This document shows, piece by piece, positions 22,539-36,626 of a stretch of DNA of 64,000 bases. How positions within the stretch are numbered: the first letter of the stretch is position 1; every line of letters begins with the position of its first letter. The notes below the pieces were generated by a model. It worked only from the letters and a program-made list of their open reading frames with translations. It did not search any database and was not told the origin of the DNA. A program made the translations under genes and the position numbers. The stretch is from Isoetes taiwanensis (lineage: Eukaryota; Streptophyta; Lycopodiopsida; Isoetales; Isoetaceae). Where the stretch lies: contig JAJEKV010000056.1 of the NCBI GenBank assembly GCA_021234155.1, positions 5,828,932 to 5,892,931 of the forward strand, written 5' to 3'.

Positions 22539-23039
22539 ATGCCCACGCTCTCAAGCCCTAGCTCGAGCTCTTCGAGCTCAAGCTCATCCAAGTCCTCATC
22601 TTATAGAACTCCACCAACTACTTCGTCCTCTTCCTCAGAGTTACCCTATTACTCTGACCACGATTCCTGGCCCACTTCCAGTGAGGAAGTTCTTCCCGAC
22701 AGCAGTGGGGATTCTCGGCAGTTCAGCGAAATGCCTGTAACTTTGGAGAATCAGTTTCAAGAAAATTATGTTTCTCATGAAGACGAACAAGAAAGCCAGT
22801 TTTCCTCCCCTTCTATTCAGCCTACAAATCCGGAAGTGGAAGTTTTGACCCACAAGAAGATCCACTGCAATTACTCCAAACAGGCATACCACAACTTTTT
22901 TTTTCGGATGGGGTTTCTATTGATCCGAAGGGTTTTGAATGGGCTGCTAATTCGCCAGAACAGGGACTGTCCACATGGAGACTGTATGCGTCGCCAAAGT
23001 GTAATGAAAAATGGTGCCTTGAAGAGATACGAAACATAA
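22539..23039 (+). CDS. Hypothetical Ser-rich ORF
   Basis: An open frame of 166 codons starting M-P-T-L-S-S-P with a long Ser-rich stretch, then an acidic D-S-W-P-T-S-S-E-E part and a basic tail (R-R-Q-S-V-M-K-N-G). I do not recognise a domain. It sits between the Harbinger ORF1 and transposase, so it may be a decayed extra exon or a chance frame through a repeated AGCTC-rich segment. Low support. Confidence 0.25.
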   Translation: MPTLSSPSSSSSSSSSSKSSSYRTPPTTSSSSSELPYYSDHDSWPTSSEEVLPDSSGDSRQFSEMPVTLENQFQENYVSHEDEQESQFSSPSIQPTNPEVEVLTHKKIHCNYSKQAYHNFFFRMGFLLIRRVLNGLLIRQNRDCPHGDCMRRQSVMKNGALKRYET

Positions 23040-23625
23040 CCTTCCGTTGTGATCTTTGTCCCAGGATCTAGTGGATAAAAATGTTTATGTTACATCTTTT
23101 TGTTTTTGTTTCCTATTTTCAATTTGAAACAGGTATCTGTTATGTGGAAAATGGCTTGCATGCCATGTTTTTTTTTTTGAGTTTTGTCGTGAAGAAACAA
23201 CACGTGCATATTTCCCATGCAGATTGCCTATGCCCTTTGGGAGGAGTGCCTTATGCTCTTTGTTTTCCTATGCACTTTGATTGTAACCCGGTGATGAGAT
23301 CTTGACCGCTCAAAAACAAAGTCAAAAAAAAAAAAATGTACTAAATTTCAGTTGAATATAAAACTGGTTTACCTTCTTTTTCCACTGTTGTTCAAATTCT
23401 ATAATATTTTATGTGTATCAATGTGAAGTCATTTGTCTCAAAAATGCATGTGACTTGTTTGTTCAAAGGTGATAATGACGGGTTTTCTAGCACAAAAATC
23501 AGGCCACAAACACATTTAACTTTGTAACATTTTGTAACAATCGATTAACAAAACAGAATTAAAGAGATCACATCAAATACAATTGATTATGAATTTCATT
23601 CTTTTGGTTGCAAAAATTCATTCAT

Positions 23626-24793
23626 TCAAAGGATGACATGGCCATCCAAATTCTCAAATAGCACATGCCTCATTTGATCACCCCTGCTTTTTAAGGACAC
23701 ATTAATGGCTTCTGTTTCATAGTAATATATTGGTGGAGGGTCTTCTTCAATTGGCAGCATATCCCAACCCTTGTCTTCCATTATACAAAAGTTCCAAAGA
23801 ACACAACATGCATGTATAATCTTGGAGGCTTTGCCAACATGCACAGGCAAGTGTTTCAGAATTCTAAACTTTTCCTTGACAATCCCAAATCCATTCTCTA
23901 CACACACTCGCCCTCTGAGATCCTTACGTTAAACTTTCCATATGCACCCCGGTTTTGAGGAAAGACTTTAAGGAGAAAGGGCTCTTTGGAATAAAAGCTG
24001 AATCACCTAACAGTAATGGTGGAATATTTACCTGAACTTCCTGGTCAGTAGGCTGCCCTTTCTTCAGTTTTCTACCACTCAGGGTCACCACAGGTTCCTG
24101 TAAAATTTGTTTTGAGGCAATTTTATTGTAAATGGAGCTTTTCTTGAACTGGTTGGAATCATGGACTGAACCTGTTCTGGTCACACAAACATTTATAAAC
24201 AATCTGCTATGTGTAACAATTCCTTGCATGAGACATGAGTGCCTCTTATGTCTGCTGTAATAGTCTTCCCCATTGTCCTTTTTTTTGGGTTTCCTCCATA
24301 AAAAAATATGGGAACCGTCAACTGCACCATATACATTGGGCAACCCAGTTGCATCATGGAATTCCTTAATACACTGGATTAATCTTGCACCTGTAGGCAT
24401 TGCAACAAAACGTTTGTACAGCATTGTCTTCGAAGCCAATACAAGCGTGACTTTCTTGGTATATTTCTGCACTGTTGCTTTCCCAACATAAAATCTCTGA
24501 CCGACATGTAATGGCATATCCCCGTGTGCAAGAAAATACAAAACCATAGCAACTGCTTTCCTCGGATCTACAGGGGGCCTTACTTTAATACCGGGCCTGA
24601 CAAGATAGGGCACAATTAAACCTATCAGTCTCTCAAATGTGGCTCTCTTCATCCTGTAAAATTGGTGCCACATATCATCTTCAAAGGAAGCTATACAATT
24701 CCATGCGTGGTTATCTATATTATCCCATTGTGTTCTCTGCCTTGGAGCAATCCAAAATCTTCTTGGTGGTCTTCTAACCTGCTGAACCCGCAA
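23626..24793 (-). pseudogene. PIF/Harbinger DDE transposase
   Basis: The minus-strand frame from 24793 holds F-Y-R-M-K-R-A-T-F-E-R-L, a helix-turn-helix-like part with V-G-Q-R-F-Y-V-G-K-A-T-V-Q-K-Y, and the catalytic core of DDE superfamily endonucleases: V-Y-G-A-V-D-G-S-H-I (first Asp) and L-L-G-D-S-A-F (second Asp). A frame change near 23920 leads into V-E-N-G-F-G-I-V-K-E-K-F-R-I-L with the catalytic Glu, then I-I-H-A-C-C-V-L-W-N-F and a C-terminal tail to 23626. All three acidic residues are present, so only the frameshift between the second Asp and the Glu clearly breaks the gene. An upstream N-terminal part (E-L-N-E-L-E-D-P to 24924) may belong to it in another frame. Confidence 0.88.
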
Positions 24794-25296
24794 ACCATTA
24801 ACGCCGCAGATCGCAAAAAAAACATACCATTGTTGTCTTCTAAAACATCATCATCGAACGTGGTCATTGGATCTTCGAGCTCGTTGAGTTCCAATAGCTG
24901 CAAACAAGATATCTCAGAATGCAAATCCGAGTGTCAAAGCCCCGAAAAAGCATGGCAATCATACCAAGAATGACCGGATCCATGGTTTAGTGGCGGAATC
25001 GAAAAGAATGGGAAGGCAAAACTAGAAATGAATTATCCCACATAGCCCAAGAACCAAGAAAAAAGGGCTTGAATATCCCACAATTTGGCCCCGAATTGAA
25101 CGTTACGATCGAATTATCCCACATTTTCTCTCGTCGGCCGGAATTGATGCACGATCGAAAATCCGGCAAACAGCAAAAATTCTGCCAATAACAGAGGCTG
25201 TTAAGCCTCGAGAGACAATCGTCTCTCCTCTCCTCCCAAAAAAATACGTACATTTTGGGGAGGAACCGTATGTGACGAGAGATGGATTTTTTTACG

Positions 25297-25307
25297 AGCA
25301 TGTGGCC

Positions 25308-25385
<78 letters not shown>

Positions 25386-25400
25386 GTTGGCCACATGCGA
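25297..25400. repeat. (GA)n tract bracketed by inverted GCATGTGGCC arms
   Basis: GCATGTGGCCGACG (25298-25311) stands left of a pure (GA)n run of about 35 units (25311-25381), and CGTTGGCCACATGC (25385-25398) stands right of it as a near-perfect inverted copy. The left arm with its GAG continuation recurs at 26702-26716, next to the 3' end of LINE-3. Confidence 0.85.
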
Positions 25401-25540
25401 GCCGAGAGATGAAATGAGAGATGGGGAGAGATGGGAGATGGCGAGAGATGAAGGGAGAGTTAAAAATTTGGCTCTCCCTTTGAGAGACAAAACGCCCCTA
25501 ACTACAGTTAGGGGCATTCCCATTAACCTTTTTGCAGTTT

Positions 25541-26632
25541 AGCATAGCTGCCGGTTAAATTTTTTTGGGTGCCCAAAAACTTTGCCCCAATTGTGAAACC
25601 CCTGTTCTTTGCGTGAACTCCATCCTGCCTGATTCGTCCTGCCTCTCTTCAATCCTCAGGCGACCCATCTACAGCCCATCTACAGCCGACCCATCTACAG
25701 CCCGAATCATCTATGGAGCAGGCGACCCATCTGCAGCCCGAATCAGCTCGAATCCTCAGGCGAAGCTTCTATAGGCAAACCATTTACAGGGGAATCATCA
25801 TCTCCATATCCGAAGCTTGCTGGCCGCTCCATATCCGAAGCTTGCTTCCATATTTCCATATCCGAAGCTTGCTTGCTATTAATCTGTAAAATCTGGTCTA
25901 TTTAAAACTTATGCTGGGATGAACATTTTGGGATTTGGGTCTCCTCCTTTGGCCGGAAATAGAAAACATGGTGCTCTGTTCTTTAAGAAAAATCCATGAA
26001 AACCAAATGATTTAGTAATGCCATAGCCGGACTAGGTTTGCCTTACCTTCTAGCTGTACTCTGCATTTTAGTTCTTACCTTTCGATGCTTACATAGAGAT
26101 ATAATTAACTGCAAGGAAGATAGAAATTCGTCTGCAGGAAAGCTCGAGAATCATCTGTAGGGAAGCGTTGCAATAACTGTAGGGAATCATCTGCCCAAAG
26201 ATTGACTTACAGAGCTGGATAGACAAACTCTGCTCAGAAATCGTCTCTAAGAAGAGAAAACTAGAAGAAAACATGCGATAAAAAATGTGTTTAAGCTTGA
26301 AAATGGCGATTCCGATCCAGGTCTGTATTCTCCCTGTTCCGTCTATTCTGTGCATTGGGAAAAAAGATCAGGCTTCTTCAACGTCGAGTTTCTTCAAGGC
26401 TTTTTCAACATCGATCAAGACACAAATCAAGAACACGACAACGAAAGAACAAAGAAAAAACTGCTTGCCCAAGCGCCCTGTTCAAGGTTCAGCGCAGGCG
26501 GCCACTGTAAGCAGTAGCAGGGGATCCGGAAAAAAAAAAGATACCGGAAAACTTTTAGGAAGGAAAAGTTTGGCCAAATTATTTTTTTCTATTAACGGGC
26601 CTTGTTAGGCTACGATAGATTATTGTCTCTCA
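25541..26632. other. Non-coding segment with short tandem words
   Basis: No coding domain seen. It contains several copies of CGACCCATCTACAGCCC-like words (about 25662-25745) and three copies of CCATATCCGAAGCTTGCT (about 25803-25878), both short imperfect tandem repeats. Confidence 0.55.
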
Positions 26633-26690
26633 TTATCTCTCATGCTATACGGTATAAAAATTATCTCTCGCCGTATAGCACGAGAGATAA
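26633..26690. repeat. Perfect-looking hairpin near LINE-3 3' end
   Basis: TTATCTCTCATGCTATACGG (26633-26652) pairs with CCGTATAGCACGAGAGATAA (26671-26690), one mismatch in 20, with an 18-base loop. It lies just outside the LINE/SINE array. Confidence 0.8.
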
Positions 26691-26794
26691 AAAAATTTAG
26701 AGCATGTGGCCGACGCAAGAGAGAATTGAATTGAAATTGTATTATTACGTCTGTGAGACCGCCAGGTCTATAAGACGTTCAACTCAGTACATTG

Positions 26795-29700
26795 TTAAGT
26801 ATAAAAAAAATCATCTAATGCATCATCTGATAATAATGCATTAACTCCCCGCAACTCCTCCTCCTCCACCTCCTTCACACCCATTGTGTTCAAACTTCCA
26901 TCCCGATGTTCCAAAACATCCAATATATATGCCCCAATCTGACCACCTGGTAGATAAAAAAAACCAGCAAGTGTATGAGTCTGTAAAACATGCTTAATGC
27001 GTAAGCCAGTATATGCCGGACAATGAAGGAGCACATGTGCCTCATCTTCAAGTGCCCCGCTATCACATAACCTGCACAATCGAAGTTCATGTGGGATATC
27101 ACTCCACCGGCCTATCTCCACGCCCAATCTATGCGAGCTCAAGCGCATTCTACAAATAGCTTGTCTATGCTTAACAGAAATATCTTCATGTAGGTACCTG
27201 GCTCCTTGTAGCGTGGGATTGATGTGTCTTCTATAGAATTCCTTCTTAATCGCACCTTCCCTCCAATTTACTCTGGTGGCATTCTCCATAACCCAAACCC
27301 GAATATCGTTCTTGTAGCTCTCCAGGTCCTCCATGTGCATCCCCCATCTTGCTAGCCACACCTCTATGTCTGCAAACCAGCCCTTTGTGCGTGTCTCCTC
27401 TAGGGCCAACCTGGGTGAACTACCATCTGGCATCACAAACAAGACTTTATATACATAATGAAGAGTCCTGCAAAGTGCTTCTGATTCCAAGGAAAGCATT
27501 TCACATTCCGCTAGAAGCATGTCGTATGGTGTCTGCATTTTAGTCCCAAGCTCAGCTCGAAAAAATCTTTTCTGTATTTTTTCAATCTTTTTCCATCTGT
27601 CCAAGGCCAGGCCTGGACCCCATACCTCACACCCATATAACGCCACAGACTGCACCAAAGCAATATATAGCCGCTTCTTCATCTCAAAATTCCATATGTC
27701 TGCTTGCCTACATCTGCGCTGCATAGCATATAGAGCCTTAAGCCCACCATCTGCCTTATGTTCGGCCGCAATGTTCCAATTGGGGCTCTTGTCCACAACC
27801 AGGCCAAGGTACTTATAACTATCCACAAGTTCAACTGGATCCCCTTTGTAAAATACTTTTACATGGTCCACCTTCGTAGCCCCAAATACTATTATTTTGG
27901 TCTTAGACATATTGACTCGCATACTCTTTGCATCACAGAAATCGCTTAAAACATCTAGATGTTTTTGCAGGTCCACCACACTCCTAGCCAATAATACCAC
28001 ATCATCAGCATATAATAACAACAGAAGAACATACCCGTGCAAAAGCGTTCCAGCACCGCCATTCTGTATTACCCATTCTTCCAACTGATCTATAAAAAGA
28101 CCAAAAAGTGTAGGCGAGAGAGGGCAGCCTTGCCTAACCCCCACATTGCTCTCAACAACCTCCGCACTATTGTATGGAAAGGAAAGCTGAACCAAGACCT
28201 TATCATAAAGCCTCGCGACTGCTTATCTATACGCAGTGGGTACACCAAGCAATGCCATTCTATCCCACAAATGTGTTCTTCCCACCATGTCAAAGGCTTT
28301 TGAGAAGTCTACAAAGAGCGCATACAAAGGCTTCCGTTTCCCAATAACAGAGTCCATCATGGCTCTCATAGTAACCAAATGATCGGTTGTAGATTTCTTA
28401 ACCCTAAATCCTGCTTGCCCTTTGGCCCTCATATCATTGGTCTCAGCCCACATACTGATTTTAGTGTTCAGCATGGTTGCAAAGAGCTTAGCATAAAAAC
28501 TACATATCATAATAATACGGAAGTTATTAGGATCAAAGTCATTACCTGCCTTATGAAGAGGAACTGCCCTATTAATTTTCCAGGTGTGTGGGAAACCATC
28601 TTGTATGACAGCATTGAATAATTTCACTAGAACTTCAGCCACCTTATCTCCTGCCCACTTAAACATTTCAGCCATCAATCCTTCTCCATCAGTCGCCTTA
28701 CCATTGGACATTCTTTGCAACCCACCATATACATCCTCCAACAAGAAACACATCCCCTCACCATCCATGTCATCCATCTTTGTAACAACCCCTGGTATGT
28801 GGTAAAGCTGCTCAACATGCCTCAACAATATACCAATATCAAGTAGTGTGCTTGGTTTTTGGGATGGTTTCAATCTATTCCAGAACTTTTTTGGATTCCC
28901 AAGTAACTCCATCACCATCTGCTCATGTTTTCTATGTAAGTAGGCTTTTTTCTTCCTCTTAACCATTCTAACATACTCCTTCCTTGCTTTGACCTTTGCC
29001 TCACCCTTTGCCAATTTGAACCTTTTCCTTTGTAGCTTGCAATCTCGGTCAAACCATCCATTGCAAGGCAGCCCAGCCCTTTGTCTGTTTGAAATGAAAC
29101 ATGTATTAGCAGCATCTAAAATCATCTCAGTAAGAGTATGACTAATATCCTTTGCATTGGCTGGCCATGAAATGATTGAAGCAAGTCGCTCACAGCATTC
29201 TTTATATGTTTGAGATTTGTCATATCTCATGATAAGCTTAAGCGATGGCCGTGGTATATCTATGTGCGAAGGTATACCTATAATACGAAAAGCAAGAAAT
29301 AAGGGTACATGATCTGATTCAATACTGTCCATACCAATGGAGAAACTTGCTCTGCAAAGGATGGTTTTGCCAATACATAATCTACAACACTTGCTCCCCT
29401 GCATGTTAGTTCCCCTGTTCCTGGGAACCTGGCCGTACCATTGTAGATAACCAGGTTCAAACCACTGCATAATGCCAAAACATGATTGCCTTGAGGAGAA
29501 GGCCAACGTATTTTGTCCGCTGATTTCCTAAACCAACCAAGTTCGGTCAATTCAGACTCATCTAACATCTCAACCCATTCTGGCTGCCCATCCGCACTAA
29601 CCATGGTTGCCTGTTTATGAGAAGTTCTTCCATTAAAGTCACCCATTAACAAGACGTCACCTGTTTCACTAAGTGCAAATATATCCTGTTCCAACTGTGC

Positions 29701-30099
29701 AAAAGGATCATCCCTATCCAATTCACCAGAGTTATACACAGGTGAGCCACGAGGTGGATAATAACATCCAGCAACATAGATATTTCCAAATTGCCCGGGC
29801 ACAACAATCCATATACACTGAAGAGATGCCTTTGCATAAAGAACAGTAACCAAATGAACAAATTCATTCCTTACAAAACATGCGATGCCACCATAGCTTT
29901 TATACCTCCACCCTTTGGGGGACCAGATTGAGTGTACCATCGTAAAACCAGCAATGTCAAACAAGCCGGATTCTTCATGTTCTCCAGTTTCAAGAAAAAA
30001 AATAATATCGACATTAACTAATTGATCACCCATAGTGAGAATGTTTTCCTGCGTCAGAGTGTTAATGTTCCAGCACATTATCCTGGCGGTGGCACATCC
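26795..30099 (-). pseudogene. LINE-3 ORF2: EEP endonuclease-RT-zinc finger
   Basis: Starts M-C-W-N-I-N at 30078, in the ORF1 frame after its TAG. The endonuclease has L-E-T-G-E, L-L-M-G-D-F-N-G-R and S-V-V-D-Y-V-L; a frameshift near 29340 moves to I-E-S-D-H-V-P-L. RT follows with N-D-F-D-P-N-N-F-R, F-V-D-F-S-K-A-F-D-M-V and K-S-T-T-D-H. An in-frame TAA (28221-28223) separates it from R-Q-G-C-P-L-S-P, Y-A-D-D-V-V-L-L, Y-K-Y-L-G-L and W-G-P-G-L. The C-terminal zinc motif is C-R-L-C...H-V-L-L-H-C. All catalytic motifs are intact; one stop and one frameshift break it, so it is among the younger copies here. Confidence 0.9.
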
Positions 30100-31125
<1,026 letters not shown>

Positions 31126-32904
31126 GGCTTCCGCCCCCGGCATTCTACTATTGACCATATCTTCACTCTGCGAACACTCATAGAGGATAGCCGGAATCGA
31201 CGCCAGAATCTGTACTGTTGCTTTGTGGATTTCGCAAAGGCTTTTGACACAGTGCCTCGGGATAAGTTGTGGGATAGATTGAGACAGCTAGGGACCCCCC
31301 TCGACTTGCGAAATGCTATATACTGATTATACTGAGGCTTGCTCCGGGCCGTCTCACAATCGCCGGGGAGCCCGTTGTTAGTAGCATTGGGGTGCGCCGA
31401 GGCTGCCCTCTATCCCCGACGCGCTCTTGGCTTGTACATTGACCAGCTAGAAGAATGGCTAGGCCGAGCACGGGAGGCGCCAGTTGATGCACCACATAAT
31501 CCGCAACTCATATATGCCGATGATGTTGACCTGCTCGCATATACCCCCAGAGGACATGCAATGCCACCGGATGCTTTGGACACTTTCTCGCCAATTCACC
31601 GACATGAGAGTTAACTTGGCCAAGACCAGGTGCTGCTGGTCCCATCATCCCGGCCCACGCCTTCCCTCATTCACTTACCAGTAGGTAGTGGAGGTGGCTC
31701 GATCTTATAAGTATTTGGGCATTGAGTTTTCTACTACCACACACCGGGATGCATCCATCGTTTACGGGTCACCGCAGTTGGAAAGCCCCACATGCAATGC
31801 AAAACAACAAATCACAAGGCGTAGCCAGATGCATGGGGTCACCAGCACACTTGTTCAGGGCCTTGGTTGAACCGGGTCCTCCTCTATGGGGCGTATGTGG
31901 GGGCGGTGATATCCCTCACCACTTGGAACGATCTAGAGCAGTCTGTAAGGCCTTCTTGGCCCCGCATCGGGAGTGAAATCCACGGTCCCATATCGATCTT
32001 GCTCCAGAGACAAAGCTTCCTTCCATTACGAGGGTCGCTACTGAACGCGTCACATTATTTACTTCCGGAAGGTGGTGGCTATGGATGAAGCCCGGCTGCC
32101 CAACCTTGCTTTGGCAAGTGGCGATGGGCCCCAGGCGACTCAAAGCCCGCTGGAAAGACAAGCAAGCCTAGTGGTTCTCGCTATGGAATGTGCAGCACAC
32201 AATGATGTGGACCGTGCATACACCGGGAACGCTTGGCCTTTGAAGCAAGATTTGGATGCTTGCTTCATGGCCAAGCTTTGGGATGCAGAGGCTGTCACAT
32301 GTCACGGTGGCAAATTATCGACAACAGGTTAATCCCATGCTCACGAGGGGCCCACACCACTACCTGTGCACCCATCTACCCATGAAAAAGCGCAGGGTGA
32401 TTGCTTCCATTCGCACAGGTGCACACCACCTCCGCATTGAGACAGGGAGATGGATTCGGGAGCCGCGTGAGGAGGACGAGTCCGTCAATGCCGCCAACGA
32501 GGCGCCATTGAGGATGAAAGTCACGCCCTCCGTGCCTGTCCGTCTGCGAGCATATCCGGGCTCGGTATGCTCGGTTAGTTGTGCCCCATCAGGCCTTGCA
32601 TGAGCTACTGAGCACGGCCTCTGTAGGCTTGTTGGGATCGTACCTCCAGGAGGTAATGGATACGCGGACTCAGTTATGCCCCCCTGTCCGACATTAACCT
32701 CAGCTGTACTTGTGATTATGTATATAACTGTGCAGTATGTCAGCATCCTTATTGCTACTAAGGTTTTTCCCCCGAAAACCCTTCGGGGCAGGGGTTTTTT
32801 AATCCTGGTAGTAATACGCCTGCTGCTCTCTCTTTGTACTTGGGTCCCATAGGCCAGTTGGTCTCCGTGGACGATAAAATCATATTCTATTCTATTCTAT
32901 TCTT
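31126..32904 (+). mobile_element. LINE-6, a second LINE family inserted in LINE-4E (5'-truncated)
   Basis: A GC-richer plus-strand LINE beginning inside RT at A-G-F-R-P-R-H-S-T-I-D-H. It continues C-F-V-D-F-A-K-A-F-D-T-V-P, R-G-C-P-L-S-P (in a shifted frame), Y-A-D-D-V-D-L-L, Y-K-Y-L-G-I and H-H-L-R-I-E-T-G-R-W; the C-terminal zinc motif has lost its Cys residues. Several frameshifts are present. Its 3' UTR has a CCGAAAACCCTTCGGGG hairpin and it ends GTGGACGATAAAATCAT followed by about three ATTCT pentamers. The insertion separates LINE-4E exactly, leaving at most 3-5 bases (GAA) duplicated. Confidence 0.85.
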
Positions 32905-34008
32905 TAGATGTATTGCCTCATCCAATGTAGGATTCATATGCATCTTGTACAATATCATCTTAGTCTTTGGGCTCATCCACATTTTTCTTCTAACCTTTTC
33001 ATAGACCCATGTTCTCAGGTTGTCAATGGAAATTGCCTCTTTCCACATGATATCCCATCTTTCAAGCCATGTCTTGACATTAGCAAACTATCCTTTATGT
33101 TCAGTGTTCAGGCAAGCATAATAAGGAATGCGTGTGGCATCCATCTTTTTTATTTTAGCAAGGTACCTAATGCATTTGAGTAAAGCTTCCCCTTCAAGTG
33201 GCATAGTGCCGCATTCGGCTAGCATCATCGGATATGGGGTTTGCGCCTTTACACCCAATTCCATCCTGAGAAACTTCTTGTGTACCTGTTCAATATCATC
33301 CCAAGAGCCTCGTGGCAGCCCTGGTCCCCAAATTTCAGCCCCATATAATACTATGCTTTGACTAGAGATTCATACGCTTTTTCTTTTAGTGGCCATGCCC
33401 ATATGTGGGTTTTCCTGCACATGCTTTGCATAGAATACAGTGCCTTCTGCCCGCTTTCAATTCTTTGTTGTATGCATTGATGCCATTTATGATTCCTGCT
33501 AATAGTAAGTCCCAGATATTTATATGTCTCGCATATCTCAACTTTTTCACCCAAATAGAGAAACCCCTGTTCCTGCTTGAGCACACCTACTGTCATGGTT
33601 TTAGTCTTCTCTAGATTTACTTGCATCCCCATTTTGTTACAGAAAGCAGCCAATTGATCAAGTAATTGCTGCATGTGTACCTGGGATCGTGCAAATAGCA
33701 CTACATCATCAGCATATAAGAGCAATTGGATCACATTTCCTTGAATCTCAGTGCCTCCATCACAGTTATTATGTAACCATTCTTCCAGGCTGTCAATAAA
33801 GAGACCAAATATAGTAGGAGACAAGGGGCATCCTTGTTTAACTCCAATGTTACTTTCAACTGTATCTGGTATCTCACTTTTGAATGGCATCGATAACTGT
33901 ACTAAAACTTTCTCATAGAGTATTTGAACTGCATCCTGCAAGTGTTTAGGGACACATAATTTCTCCATTCTTTCCCATAATCTATTCCTGGGAACTTTGT
34001 CAAATGCC
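32905..34008 (-). pseudogene. LINE-4E, 5' part (RT, truncated)
   Basis: The minus strand starts at A-F-D-K-V-P-R-N-R-L-W, with (CT)n immediately upstream, so the 5' end is truncated in the RT palm. It then has K-Q-G-C-P-L-S-P, Y-A-D-D-V-V-L-F, Y-K-Y-L-G-L and W-G-P-G-L; the frame stops near 33360 but homology continues in other frames down to M-N-P-T-L-D-E-A-I-H-L at 32905, where LINE-6 interrupts. The rest of the element is at 30661-31125. Confidence 0.88.
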
Positions 34009-36575
<2,567 letters not shown>

Positions 36576-36581
36576 CTAAAG

Positions 36582-36626
36582 GCTCATTTTAGATTACTCT
36601 TTAATAAAGAGTAACGTAAAATGAGC
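36582..36626. repeat. Hairpin at right edge of the LINE/SINE array
   Basis: GCTCATTTTA (36582-36591) pairs with TAAAATGAGC (36617-36626), and the inner GATTACTCTTT pairs with AAAGAGTAACG with two mismatches. Confidence 0.75.

Noticed and set aside
22357-22740. Second ORF overlapping the Ser-rich ORF
   Set aside because: Frame-shifted reading of the same segment with no motif.
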